From Opitutus sp. GAS368 (GTDB taxonomy: Bacteria; Verrucomicrobiota; Verrucomicrobiia; Opitutales; Opitutaceae): a stretch of 64,000 nucleotides of DNA. The translations under genes were made by a program, and so were the position numbers. The first letter of the stretch is position 1; each line of letters opens with the position of its first letter. Under the pieces are notes generated by a model, which saw nothing but the letters and a program-made list of their open reading frames with translations, made no database searches and was not told the DNA's origin. Positions 11,037 through 19,930 of the stretch are shown here, piece after piece. The stretch spans positions 1 to 64,000 of the forward strand of contig CAMDOO010000004.1 in assembly GCA_945903545.1 (NCBI GenBank), written 5' to 3'.

Positions 11037-11222
11037 TCCACGGTCAAACGCCTCCGTCCTCGATAATTATCACCTTCGTTTCCCCCGGCTCGCGTCCGCA
11101 CCGCCCAAGCGCCTGACACCTAAAGATCGCGTAACGCCGGTGCCGCAAGGCGTGTCTTTCCCTTTGCCGGGCTCTTGCCCGGATCCAGGCCTGCGTTGCT
11201 CCATCATCCATCCCAATTTCCC
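11037..11222. other. Intergenic leader before the PQQ dehydrogenase gene
   Basis: A 186-nt gap with no gene. A small hairpin, CCGGGC (11167-11172) and GCCCGG (11177-11182) with loop TCTT, lies 40 nt before the start codon. I see no clear sigma70 promoter and no copy of the TTTGGC operator here. Confidence 0.4.
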
Positions 11223-12962
11223 ATGCGTAATCGCCTAACCGTTTTTTCCTCCACCCTGCTTGCCCTTGGACTGAGCGGCTCCCTGGCCCAAGCCGCCGAC
11301 GCGCCCGCGGGCGCCGAGCGCGGACGGATGCTTTTCCAACAGGCGTGTGCGCTCTGCCATGCGGCCGGGCCTGGCCTGCCGGGCGGACAGGGTCCCAGCC
11401 TCGTCGGCGTCACCGGCCGCCGGGCCGCGGCGGTGCCGAATTTCCCGTACACCCGGGCACTCGTGGACTCCGGACTGACGTGGAATGCAGCTAACCTGGA
11501 TCGCTATATTGCCAACCCGACCGCGGCCGTGCCGGGCACGAGCATGGTGGTGCAGGTAGCGAGCGCGGACGACCGCCGGGACATCATCGCGTTCCTCGCG
11601 ACCGTGACGGCACCCGCGACAACAGCGGCCGATGCCGGTGCCGCGGGGCGAGGCGGTCCTGCCGGCGGCCAGGGACGGGGCGGGGCCAATCCCAATGCCG
11701 CGGACCCCAACGATTGGCGTCAGAACAGTCCGGGTCGGACTTATTCGGTCTCCCTGGACCGGCTCGCCGCACCGTTTACCTCGGTCGGTTCCTCGCGCGG
11801 GGGAATTGTGCCGCAACCGGCGGGCACCACACTGCAGGTCCCGGCAGGGTTCAAGGTGGAGCTTTTCGCCAGTGGACTGACCAACCCACGCATCGTGAGG
11901 GTCGCCCCCAACGGGGACATCTTCGTCGCGGAAACGTCGGCCAACCGCATCCATATCTACCGGGCGGCGGATGGCGCGGCGACACCGTCGTCGGATGAGG
12001 TTTTCGCCACGGGGCTGAACCGGCCTTTCGGAATCGCGTTTTATCCGGGCGGCGCCGAGCCGCAGTGGATCTACGTCGCGAACAACAACTCCGTGGTCCG
12101 GTTTCCCTATCGCAACGGCGACCTGAAGGCCCGTGGCGACGCGGAGACCATCGTGCCGCAGCTCGCCCAGACCAATGGCGGACATACCACCCGTGACCTC
12201 GCCTTCTCCAATGATGGCCGACGCCTCTTCATCTCGGTTGGATCCGCCGGCAATCTTGGCGAGGGGATGCCACGGAAGACACCGGCTGAAATTGCGCAGT
12301 GGGAAGCCGAGAATGGTCTCGGGGCGGCCTGGGGTGGGGACACCCACCGCGCCAATATTCTCGTGACCAGCCCTGACGGTCGCGAGCCCCTCAAGGTTTT
12401 TGCGTCCGGCATTCGCAACCCCGTCGGCCTCGCCGTGCACGCCGGCGGCAATCTCTGGACCTCCACCAATGAGCGCGACGGACTCGGCGACAACCTTGTC
12501 CCCGACTACGTCACGAGCGTGAAGGAAGGCGGCTACTATGGCTGGCCTTGGTATTACATGGGCAACCATGAGGACCCGCGTCTCGAGGGCGTGCGACCGG
12601 ACCTGGCGGGCAAGGCCACCGTGCCTGATGTGCCGATCCAGGCCCACTCGGCGGCGCTGGGCATTGCCTTCTATACGGCGACCTCCGGGGCCTCGGTGTT
12701 TCCGGCCGAATATCGCGGCGACCTCTTCGTGGCGCTGCACGGCTCTTGGAACCGCACGTCGCTCACGGGCTACAAGGTGGTTCGGGCCAAGCTTCAAGAC
12801 GGCCGACCCACAGGTGAATACATCGACTTTCTCACCGGCTTCGTGGTCGGCGGGCCAACGGTCTGGGGTCGCCCGGTCGGCGTTGCCGTCGCGAACGATG
12901 GCGCGCTCCTCGTCACGGACGACGGCAACGGCAAAATCTGGCGGGTATCGACCGCACGATAA
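11223..12962 (+). CDS. Cytochrome c fused to a PQQ-type sugar/sorbosone dehydrogenase
   Basis: A 579-residue periplasmic protein. It has a signal peptide (1-24), then a class I cytochrome c domain with the haem motif CALCH (C42, C45, H46), then a Gly-rich linker (about 127-160, GRGGPAGGQGRGG), then a six-bladed beta-propeller of the soluble glucose/sorbosone dehydrogenase type (about 195-579). Propeller landmarks include GLNRPFGIAF, GGHTTRDLAFSNDG, ASGIRNPVGLAV and LHGSWNR. It would oxidise an alcohol or aldehyde and pass electrons to its own haem. No PQQ-synthesis genes are in the window. Its stop is 12 nt before iorB2, so the cytochrome may also accept electrons from the molybdenum hydroxylases. 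Confidence 0.87.
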   Translation: MRNRLTVFSSTLLALGLSGSLAQAADAPAGAERGRMLFQQACALCHAAGPGLPGGQGPSLVGVTGRRAAAVPNFPYTRALVDSGLTWNAANLDRYIANPTAAVPGTSMVVQVASADDRRDIIAFLATVTAPATTAADAGAAGRGGPAGGQGRGGANPNAADPNDWRQNSPGRTYSVSLDRLAAPFTSVGSSRGGIVPQPAGTTLQVPAGFKVELFASGLTNPRIVRVAPNGDIFVAETSANRIHIYRAADGAATPSSDEVFATGLNRPFGIAFYPGGAEPQWIYVANNNSVVRFPYRNGDLKARGDAETIVPQLAQTNGGHTTRDLAFSNDGRRLFISVGSAGNLGEGMPRKTPAEIAQWEAENGLGAAWGGDTHRANILVTSPDGREPLKVFASGIRNPVGLAVHAGGNLWTSTNERDGLGDNLVPDYVTSVKEGGYYGWPWYYMGNHEDPRLEGVRPDLAGKATVPDVPIQAHSAALGIAFYTATSGASVFPAEYRGDLFVALHGSWNRTSLTGYKVVRAKLQDGRPTGEYIDFLTGFVVGGPTVWGRPVGVAVANDGALLVTDDGNGKIWRVSTAR

Positions 12963-12974
12963 GGTCTGAAGGTT

Positions 12975-15263
12975 GTGTCCATCCGTCATCCACCCGTGAG
13001 AGCAGCCACCCTCAATCCCACCTTGGACCGTCGCTCTTTCCTGCGATTCTCCGCGTTGACCGGGGGCGGGCTGCTGCTCGGGTGTTACCTCGGCAGGGCG
13101 GGCGCTTTCGCCGCCGGGGTCGGGCAGCCCACGGCCGGGACCCTGGGCGACTTTGCTCCCAATCTTTTCATCCGGATTTCTCCCGCCGGCGTGGTGACGA
13201 TCGTTGCCCATAAGCCCGAGGTCGGGCAGGGGATCAGTACGTCCCTCCCGATGATCGTGGCCGAGGAACTCGATGTGGATTGGTCCGCGGTGAAGATCGA
13301 TGCCGGCAAATACGATCCGGCCTACGGCAACCAACGCTCCGGCGGCAGCAATTCGACGCCGACCAATTACGACCGGCTCAGGCAGATGGGCGCCACGGCG
13401 CGGATGATGCTGGTCGAGGCCGCGGCGCAGACCTGGGGCGTGCCCGCGGCCGACTGCACGACTGCGGCAGGGTTCGTTATCCATGCCGCTTCCAATCGCC
13501 GCGCCGGTTACGGGGCGCTCGTGGCGAAAGCCATCACCCTGCCGGTGCCGTCGGCCAATACGGTCGCGTTGAAGGACCCGGCAAATTTCAAGCTCATCGG
13601 CACGCGCGTGGGTGGTTACCAGAACGAGCAGATCGTCACCGGCAAGGCGCTGTTCGGCCTCGATCAGAAAATCCCGGGCATGCTGTACGCCGTGTACGAA
13701 AAGTGTCCCGTCTTCGGTGGAAAGGTGGCTGGCGCTAATCTGGAAACAATCCGGACTCTCCCCGGCGTGAAGCAGGCTTTCTTACTCGAGGGCACCACCG
13801 ATCTGCTGGGGCTCATGCCGGGCGTCGCGATTTTGGCCGACTCGACTTGGGCGGCATTTTCCGCGCGCAACCAATTAGAAGTTCAGTGGGACGAAGGCCC
13901 CCGCGCCAATGACAGCAGTGCTGAGTTTGACCGCAGGGCCACGGAGATCGGATCCAAAATGGAGGGCGGCGCGGTCCTCCGGGACAACGGCGATGCCACC
14001 GCAGCCCTGGCCGGTGCTGCCAAGATCATCGAAGCCGCCTATTCCTATCCCTTCCTTTCGCACACCACCTTGGAGCCGCAAAACACGCTCGCACACGTGC
14101 AGGGCGACCGGGTTGAGATCTGGTCACCGACGCGCAGTCCCGGCGACGGCGCCTCGCTGGTTTCGCGCACGCTCGGGATCCCGATGGCCAATATCAAGGT
14201 GAACGTGGCCCGCAGCGGCGGCGCCTTTGGCCGTCGCGCCGACGCCGACTTCATGGTCGAGGCCGTGGCGATTTCCCAGAAAGCCGGTATGCCGGTGAAG
14301 CTCACCTGGACCCGGGCGCAGGACATGCAGCACGATCACTATCGTCAGGGCGGTCATCATTTCCTCAAGGCCGGGCTCGACGCCTCGGGCAAGCTCATCG
14401 CCTGGCAGAACCATTTCGTCACCTACGGCCGGATGTCGCCGGGCCGAGGCGGTGGGGCGACACTCAACCCCGGCAGCGGTGGCGGCCTTGACGGCGACCA
14501 GGTGCCGGCGACCTTCGTGCCTAACTACCGCGCGATGCAGTCGCTCATGGAGTGCGCCATTCCGGTCGGCCCCTGGCGTGCACCCGGCAACAACAGTTCT
14601 GGCTATGTCGTGCAGAGCTTTATCGACGAATTGGCCGTGGCCGCGGGGGCCGACCCGCTCCGGTTTCAGCTCGATCTGTTCAATGCGCCCGTCCCCGCCT
14701 CGGCGGGGCGAGGAGGCCGCGGAGGTGGCGGCGGCGGATTGAGTGCCGTCCGCGCCCGCGCCATCCTGCAGTTGGCGGCGGAAAAGGCCGGATGGGGCAA
14801 AATCTTCCCGAAGGGTCAGGGCGCCGGCATCGCGTTCCACTCGTGTTTTGGAGGCTACGTCAGCTATGTGGCGGAGGTCACGGTCTCACGGGCGGGAGAA
14901 CTCAAGGTGGACCGGGTCGTCGCCGCGGTGGATATCGGCCGTCAGATCGTCAATCTCAGCGGCGCCGAGGCGCAGGTCCAGGGATCGATCATGGATGCCC
15001 TGAGCACCGCATGGTACCAGGAGGCGATCCTCGAAAAGGGAAGCATGGTGAAGAGCAACTTTGCCGACTACCCGCTGCTCCGGATGCCGCAGGCACCCGC
15101 GAAAATCGAGGTTCACTTCCTTCGCTCGGACAACAACCCGACCGGTCTCGGCGAGCCTCCGTTCCCGGCGTTGGCCCCAGCTGTGGCGAACGCCATTTTC
15201 GCCGCCACCGGCAAACGCCTCCGCCAGCTGCCATGGTCGAAGACCGACCTGAGCTGGAGCTGA
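12975..15263 (+). CDS. iorB: Isoquinoline 1-oxidoreductase-type large subunit, orphan copy 2
   Basis: A 762-residue paralogue of iorB1 and iorB3. The Tat motif DRRSFLRFS precedes a Gly/Leu hydrophobic stretch. The active-site Glu is in GLGEPP near the C-terminus, and the protein ends TDLSWS like its paralogues. The Gly-rich hinge is short (AGRGGRGGGGGG). Start GTG 12975 is 12 nt after the cytochrome-PQQ dehydrogenase gene. Unlike the other two copies it has no iorA directly upstream. The next gene, iorA2, follows after 75 nt, so it must share that small subunit, use copy 1, or rely on the neighbouring cytochrome domain. Confidence 0.9.
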   Translation: MSIRHPPVRAATLNPTLDRRSFLRFSALTGGGLLLGCYLGRAGAFAAGVGQPTAGTLGDFAPNLFIRISPAGVVTIVAHKPEVGQGISTSLPMIVAEELDVDWSAVKIDAGKYDPAYGNQRSGGSNSTPTNYDRLRQMGATARMMLVEAAAQTWGVPAADCTTAAGFVIHAASNRRAGYGALVAKAITLPVPSANTVALKDPANFKLIGTRVGGYQNEQIVTGKALFGLDQKIPGMLYAVYEKCPVFGGKVAGANLETIRTLPGVKQAFLLEGTTDLLGLMPGVAILADSTWAAFSARNQLEVQWDEGPRANDSSAEFDRRATEIGSKMEGGAVLRDNGDATAALAGAAKIIEAAYSYPFLSHTTLEPQNTLAHVQGDRVEIWSPTRSPGDGASLVSRTLGIPMANIKVNVARSGGAFGRRADADFMVEAVAISQKAGMPVKLTWTRAQDMQHDHYRQGGHHFLKAGLDASGKLIAWQNHFVTYGRMSPGRGGGATLNPGSGGGLDGDQVPATFVPNYRAMQSLMECAIPVGPWRAPGNNSSGYVVQSFIDELAVAAGADPLRFQLDLFNAPVPASAGRGGRGGGGGGLSAVRARAILQLAAEKAGWGKIFPKGQGAGIAFHSCFGGYVSYVAEVTVSRAGELKVDRVVAAVDIGRQIVNLSGAEAQVQGSIMDALSTAWYQEAILEKGSMVKSNFADYPLLRMPQAPAKIEVHFLRSDNNPTGLGEPPFPALAPAVANAIFAATGKRLRQLPWSKTDLSWS

Positions 15264-15338
15264 TAACCAAGACCAACCTCGCACAATCCCGCAGGAGAGA
15301 TTTCCAACCCCACGGTCCCTGAAGCCATTCGATTCACC

Positions 15339-15824
15339 ATGAGCCAATATACTCTCAATGTTAACGGGCAGTCCCGCAGTGTGGACGTCGCCCCCGAGAC
15401 CCCGCTGCTGTGGGTGCTCCGCGACAGTCTCGACCTCGTCGGCACTAAGTTCGGCTGCGGCATCGGCCAGTGCGGCGCCTGCACCGTGCATCTCAACGGC
15501 ACGCCCACCCGCGGCTGCATCACGCCAATCTCGGCGGTTGGTTCCCAGCGGGTCACCACGATCGAGGGCCTCGCCGCCAACCCGGCGCAGCTTCATCCCC
15601 TGCAGCAGGCCTGGATCGAGCAGGACGTTCCGCAATGCGGCTACTGCCAAGCCGGCCAGATCATGACCGCCGCCGCGCTGCTGCGCGACAAACCCCAGCC
15701 GACCGATGCCGACATCGACTCCGCCATGGCCGGCAACCTCTGCCGCTGCGCCACCTACGTCCGCATCCGCTCCGGCATCCACCGCGCCGCTGAACTCGCC
15801 GCCGCCAACGGAGGTGCACGATGA
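15339..15824 (+). CDS. iorA: Isoquinoline 1-oxidoreductase-type small (2Fe-2S) subunit, copy 2
   Basis: A 161-residue protein with the same eight cluster cysteines as copy 1 (C40, C45, C48, C60, C100, C103, C135, C137). It differs from copy 1 by T7N and the C-terminal tail only. At DNA level long identical blocks, one of about 95 nt from roughly 15557 to 15650, alternate with a block rich in silent changes around 15465-15555, a mosaic pattern that suggests gene conversion. Its end overlaps iorB3 by 4 nt. It lies between two large-subunit genes and could serve both. Confidence 0.93.
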   Translation: MSQYTLNVNGQSRSVDVAPETPLLWVLRDSLDLVGTKFGCGIGQCGACTVHLNGTPTRGCITPISAVGSQRVTTIEGLAANPAQLHPLQQAWIEQDVPQCGYCQAGQIMTAAALLRDKPQPTDADIDSAMAGNLCRCATYVRIRSGIHRAAELAAANGGAR

Positions 15825-18130
15825 GCACCAAACTGAAATCCACGGGTCAAGAGCCAGCCCTTCAGGGCCTGGATCGCCGTTCCTTCCTCCGCATCTCCGG
15901 TCTCGCCGGCGGCGGTCTCATCCTCGGTTTCTACGCCAACAAGGCGTTCGGAGCCGACGCAGTGGTCGGGCAGCCCAGCGAGCCGACGATCGGCGATTTC
16001 TCCCCCAACGTCTTCCTTCGCATCTCGGCGGACGGCACGGTGACGATCGTTTCTCACAAGCCCGAAATGGGCCAGGGCGTCATGACCTCAATCCCCATGA
16101 TCCTCGCCGAGGAACTCGATGCGGACTGGGCGAGCGTCAAACTCGATGTGGGCAAGGCCAATTCGGCCTTCGGCAGCCAGCTTTCGGGCGGCAGCACCTC
16201 CGTGGCGAGTAACTACGCCCAGATGCGCCAGATCGGCGCCACCGCCCGAGCCATGCTCGTGACGGCGGCAGCCCAGACTTGGAATGTCCCCGAAGCAGAG
16301 CTGACGACCTCGGCCGGTTCCGTCCTCCACGCCCCGAGCGTGCGCAAGGCCAGTTACGGCTCGCTCGTGGAGAAGGCGAAAACCCTTCCTGTTCCGGCCG
16401 CCGGCGCGGTCCGCCTCAAGGATCCAAAGGACTTCAAACTCATCGGTACGCGCGTAACCGGCTACCAGAACGCCGACATCGTCACCGGCAAGCCCCTCTT
16501 CGGCATCGACCAGAAGACGCCAGGCATGCTCTACGCCGTCTACGAGAGGTGTCCCACCTTCGGCGGCACGGCGGTCAGCGCCAATCTCGACAAGATCAAG
16601 ACCCTCCCCGGCGTGAAGGATGCCTTCATCATCCCTGGCACGGCGAACCTCACGGGTCTCGTGTCCGGCGTGGCGATCGTGGCCGACTCGACCTGGAACG
16701 CGATCAACGCGCGCCGGCAACTCGAGGTCCAGTGGAACGCGGGTACTCACGCCAGTGACAACTCGGCCGAGTACATCAAGCAGGCCGCGGAAATGGGTGC
16801 GAAACCTGACGGCATGTCGGTCGTGCGCAACGATGGTGACGCGGTCGCCGCGCTCGCGTCCGCCGCCAAGGTGGTCGAGGCCAATTATTCCTACCCGTTC
16901 ATCTCGCACGCTTGCATGGAGCCCATGAACGCCTTGGCGCATGTTCAGGCGGATCGCGCCGAGATCTGGGCCGGGGTCCAGGATCCACGCTCTCCCTCGG
17001 GCGTCGTGGCCAACACCACGGGCCTCCAGGCCGCCAACGTGAAAGTCAACGGAGCCCGGATGGGCGGCGGCTTCGGCCGGCGCTGGGTCGGTGGGTACGT
17101 GGCCGAGGCAGCCGCCATTTCCCAAAAGATGGGCGCCCCGGTGAAACTGACGTGGACCCGGGAAGACGACCTTCAGCACGACGAATACCGGCCCGGCGGA
17201 TTCCATCATCTCAAGGGCGGGCTCGACGCCACGGGCAAGTTGATTGCCTGGCAGAACCATTTCGTGGGTTACGGCACGATGGGCCAGGGTCGCGGCGGTG
17301 GCGCCCCCTCACTCCAGGCCGTCGGCCAAGGCGGCGTTAATGGCGGCGGCTTCCCCGCGGGAATGGTGCCGAATTTCCGGGTGGTGCAGAGCCTGGTCGA
17401 CTGCCGCATTCCCACGGGACCGTGGCGTTGCCCGGGGGAAAGCGCACTGGCCTTTCCGCTCCAAGGGTTCGTCGACGAACTGGCCCATGCCGCCGGCAAG
17501 GACCCGCTCCAATTCAAGCTCGACCTCCTGGCCTCGGCACCGCCTCCCCCGCCCCCTGCGGATCCAGCGGCGGGCGGCCGCGGCGGCCGCGGCGGGTTCG
17601 GAGGCCCGAATGTCGGTCGCCTTCGGGGCGTGCTCGAGCTCGCGGCCGAAAAGGCGGGCTGGGGAAAACGCTTTGAGCGCGGCCAGGGCGCAGGCATTGC
17701 GTTCCACACCGCCATGCAGGGCTACGTTGCCTACGTGGTTGAGGTGACGGTGTCGCGGGCCGGCGAACTGAAAATCGATCGCGTCGTCGCTGCGGTCGAT
17801 GTTGGCCGCCAGATCGTGAACCTCAGCGGAGCCGAAGCCCAGGTCCAGGGCTGCATCATCGACGGCATTGGTGTCGCCATGTACCAGGAGCACGTGATCG
17901 AGGGCGGGGCAATGGCGCGCGGTAACTACGCCGCGTACCAAATGATCCGGATGCCCCAGGCGCCGGCCAAGATCGAGATCCACTTCCTGAAGTCGGACAA
18001 CAATCCGACCGGTCTCGGCGAGCCTCCAATCCCCCCGATCGCTCCAGCCCTGGCCAACGCGATCTTCGCAGCCACCGGCAAGCGCCTCCGGGACTTCCCG
18101 TTCAGCAAGACGAACCTCAGCTGGAGCTGA
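15821..18130 (+). CDS. iorB: Isoquinoline 1-oxidoreductase-type large subunit, copy 3
   Basis: A 769-residue Tat-exported molybdopterin subunit (motif DRRSFLRIS near residues 19-27, then a Gly/Leu stretch). The active-site Glu is in GLGEPPIPP, and the C-terminal KTNLSWS is shared with copies 1 and 2. The hinge is medium length and Pro/Gly-rich ([19 protein letters not shown]). It is coupled to iorA2 by an ATGA overlap with ribosome site CGGAGG. Sequence drift from copy 1 is large compared with the near-identity of the small subunits, which suggests the three large subunits have different substrates. Confidence 0.92.
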   Translation: MSTKLKSTGQEPALQGLDRRSFLRISGLAGGGLILGFYANKAFGADAVVGQPSEPTIGDFSPNVFLRISADGTVTIVSHKPEMGQGVMTSIPMILAEELDADWASVKLDVGKANSAFGSQLSGGSTSVASNYAQMRQIGATARAMLVTAAAQTWNVPEAELTTSAGSVLHAPSVRKASYGSLVEKAKTLPVPAAGAVRLKDPKDFKLIGTRVTGYQNADIVTGKPLFGIDQKTPGMLYAVYERCPTFGGTAVSANLDKIKTLPGVKDAFIIPGTANLTGLVSGVAIVADSTWNAINARRQLEVQWNAGTHASDNSAEYIKQAAEMGAKPDGMSVVRNDGDAVAALASAAKVVEANYSYPFISHACMEPMNALAHVQADRAEIWAGVQDPRSPSGVVANTTGLQAANVKVNGARMGGGFGRRWVGGYVAEAAAISQKMGAPVKLTWTREDDLQHDEYRPGGFHHLKGGLDATGKLIAWQNHFVGYGTMGQGRGGGAPSLQAVGQGGVNGGGFPAGMVPNFRVVQSLVDCRIPTGPWRCPGESALAFPLQGFVDELAHAAGKDPLQFKLDLLASAPPPPPPADPAAGGRGGRGGFGGPNVGRLRGVLELAAEKAGWGKRFERGQGAGIAFHTAMQGYVAYVVEVTVSRAGELKIDRVVAAVDVGRQIVNLSGAEAQVQGCIIDGIGVAMYQEHVIEGGAMARGNYAAYQMIRMPQAPAKIEIHFLKSDNNPTGLGEPPIPPIAPALANAIFAATGKRLRDFPFSKTNLSWS

Positions 18131-18161
18131 TCCGAAGCAGACAGCGCCAGGCCGGCCTCAA

Positions 18162-18205
18162 ACCCAACGTCCTGACCCGCGTCACCGCGGTGAAGGACGT
18201 TGGGT
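18162..18205 (+). other. Strong stem-loop between iorB3 and xdhC
   Basis: A perfect 12-bp inverted repeat (ACCCAACGTCCT at 18162-18173 and AGGACGTTGGGT at 18194-18205) encloses a second small palindrome (CACCGCGGTG). No T tract follows. It lies in the 116-nt gap before xdhC. It could be a leaky terminator or RNA-processing site that lowers expression of the maturation genes relative to the enzyme. Confidence 0.5.
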
Positions 18206-18246
18206 GCTGGCTTGGTGACGACGCCCGGATCGATCTCTGCGCTTGC

Positions 18247-19236
18247 ATGAAGGAACTCATCAGTATCGCGCGCCGGCTCGCCACCGACCACGCAGGCGGC
18301 GCCGTGTTGGCGACGCTCGTCACCGCCGTGGGCTCCTCGTACCGTCGTCCCGGGGCGCGGCTGCTGCTCACGGTCGACGGTGCGCGTCTCGGCTCAATCC
18401 GCGGCGGCTGCTTGGAGGAGGACGTCGTGGCCCGGGCGCGGGCTGTGGCCGCGACCGGGGTACCCGAGCTGGTGGTGTACGACACGACGACGGAAAATGA
18501 TCTAGTCTGGGGCGTGGGTCTTGGGTGCCACGGCGTCGTGCAAGTGCTGATCGAGAAGCTGGCGGCCCGACCGGGATGGGCGATGGCCCTCGCTGAAAAT
18601 CTTGCCGCACGTCGTCCGACCCTGCTCGACGCTACGTGGCAATCCAAGGAGACGGGAATGCTCGGAACGCGTCTTGCCGCTAACGAGAGCCCCGCGCCCG
18701 GGACCTTTCGGCAAGCGGTGCGACCGCCAATTTCGCTGATTGTGTTCGGGGCGGGCGACGACGCCCGGCCGCTCGTGCGAGCCGCCAGCGACCTGGGCTG
18801 GTGGGTGATTGTAGCGGACCCGCGCTCTGCGTTCGCGATCCCAGAACGTTTTCCGGGAGCGGAGCGCGTCATTTGCGCTTCGGCTGACCAACTGGTCGGA
18901 CAAATCAACCCGGAGCCGGATTCGTGCGCGGTCGTGATGACGCACCACTATGTCCACGATGTGCCCATCCTGCGGGCGTTGCTGCCCTTGCCTTTGGCCT
19001 ACGTCGGATTGCTCGGACCAAGGAAGCGCGCCGAGCGGATCGTGGAGGACCTGAGGGCGGCGGGTTCCTCCGTCAGCGCCGACCAACTCACCCGTCTGCA
19101 TGCGCCGGTGGGACTCGACCTCGGCGCCGAGACGCCGGAGGAAGTGGCGCTCGCGATCCTGAGCGAAATGCAGGCGGTCCTCGCCGGCAGAGATGCCCGT
19201 CCCCTCCGGGAACGCGTAAAACCCATTCATGGCTAA
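18247..19236 (+). CDS. xdhC: XdhC/CoxI family molybdenum-enzyme maturation factor
   Basis: A 329-residue protein. XdhC-type proteins bind the molybdenum cofactor, guide its sulfuration and hand it to xanthine-oxidase-family apoenzymes. The N-terminal XdhC/CoxI domain shows VTAVGSSYRRPGARLLL and SIRGGCLEEDV. The C-terminal Rossmann part (about 175-310) shows LIVFGAGDDARPLVR, VVMTHHYVHD and YVGLLGPRKRAERI. I chose ATG 18247, where family homology starts. It overlaps moaD by 8 nt and follows the three large-subunit genes, which is the expected context: it should mature the IorB proteins before Tat export. Confidence 0.93.
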   Translation: MKELISIARRLATDHAGGAVLATLVTAVGSSYRRPGARLLLTVDGARLGSIRGGCLEEDVVARARAVAATGVPELVVYDTTTENDLVWGVGLGCHGVVQVLIEKLAARPGWAMALAENLAARRPTLLDATWQSKETGMLGTRLAANESPAPGTFRQAVRPPISLIVFGAGDDARPLVRAASDLGWWVIVADPRSAFAIPERFPGAERVICASADQLVGQINPEPDSCAVVMTHHYVHDVPILRALLPLPLAYVGLLGPRKRAERIVEDLRAAGSSVSADQLTRLHAPVGLDLGAETPEEVALAILSEMQAVLAGRDARPLRERVKPIHG

Positions 19237-19492
19237 GGCCGCCGAAATGATCAAATCGATCCAAGTCCTGTACTTCGCGATCCTGCGCGAGCAGCGCGGA
19301 CTCTCGCGCGAGAGTCTGGCGACCGCCGTCGGCACGGTGGGTGAGCTCTACGACGAATTACGGGGGAAGCACGGCTTCACACTCGGAGGCGAACACCTGC
19401 GGGCTGCCATCAACGACGAGTTCATGCCTTGGAATGCGCCGCTCAAATCGGGCGACGTGGTGACCTTCATCCCGCCGGTGGCCGGCGGCTGA
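19229..19492 (+). CDS. moaD: Molybdopterin synthase small subunit MoaD
   Basis: An 87-residue ubiquitin-like sulfur carrier with the required C-terminal Gly-Gly (PPVAGG). MoeB adenylates this end and it is then thiocarboxylated to supply the dithiolene sulfurs of molybdopterin. The FIPPVAGG tail is the family signature. The start may be ATG 19229, overlapping xdhC by 8 nt, or ATG 19247, which fits the usual MoaD length better. Three nt separate it from moaE. Confidence 0.93.
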   Translation: MAKAAEMIKSIQVLYFAILREQRGLSRESLATAVGTVGELYDELRGKHGFTLGGEHLRAAINDEFMPWNAPLKSGDVVTFIPPVAGG

Positions 19493-19494
19493 TC

Positions 19495-19917
19495 ATGTTC
19501 AAACTTTCCCACGAGCCGCTCGATCCGACCGCGCTGAAAGCCGCCCTCGCGAACCCGCAGGCCGGGGCATGCGTGACCTTCGAAGGCTGGGTGCGTAATC
19601 ACAATGAGGGGCAGGCGGTGCGGGCGCTGGAGTACGAGGCCCACGGTTCATTGGCGGAAAAGGAAGGCGCGAAGATCCTGGAGGAGGCGAGGCAGCGGTT
19701 TTCCCTTGTGGCCGCGAGCTGCGTTCACCGGGTGGGAACGCTCGCGCTGGGTGACATGGCCATCTGGATTGGCGTGACCGCGGAGCACCGGGATGCGGCC
19801 TTCGCGGCGTGCCGCTACCTTATCGACGAAGCGAAGGCGCGGGTGCCGATCTGGAAGAAGGAACATTACGCCGGCGGTTCCTCGGCGTGGATCAATTGCG
19901 CGAGGCGTGAAGTGTGA
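19495..19917 (+). CDS. moaE: Molybdopterin synthase catalytic subunit MoaE
   Basis: A 140-residue large subunit of molybdopterin synthase, which inserts two sulfurs into precursor Z (cPMP). Signature segments are GACVTFEGWVRNHNEG, VRALEYEAHGSLAEKE, HRVGTLALGDMAI and the active-site loop PIWKKEHYAGG with its conserved lysines. The length is normal. It starts 3 nt after moaD and ends 13 nt before moaA, so moaD-moaE-moaA form one transcript with xdhC. Confidence 0.94.
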   Translation: MFKLSHEPLDPTALKAALANPQAGACVTFEGWVRNHNEGQAVRALEYEAHGSLAEKEGAKILEEARQRFSLVAASCVHRVGTLALGDMAIWIGVTAEHRDAAFAACRYLIDEAKARVPIWKKEHYAGGSSAWINCARREV

Positions 19918-19930
19918 GTTAACTGCAGCC

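Noticed and set aside
6266-13484. Long open frames on the - strand opposite iorB1 and the PQQ dehydrogenase
   Set aside because: They mirror the GC-rich coding strands and show no homology.
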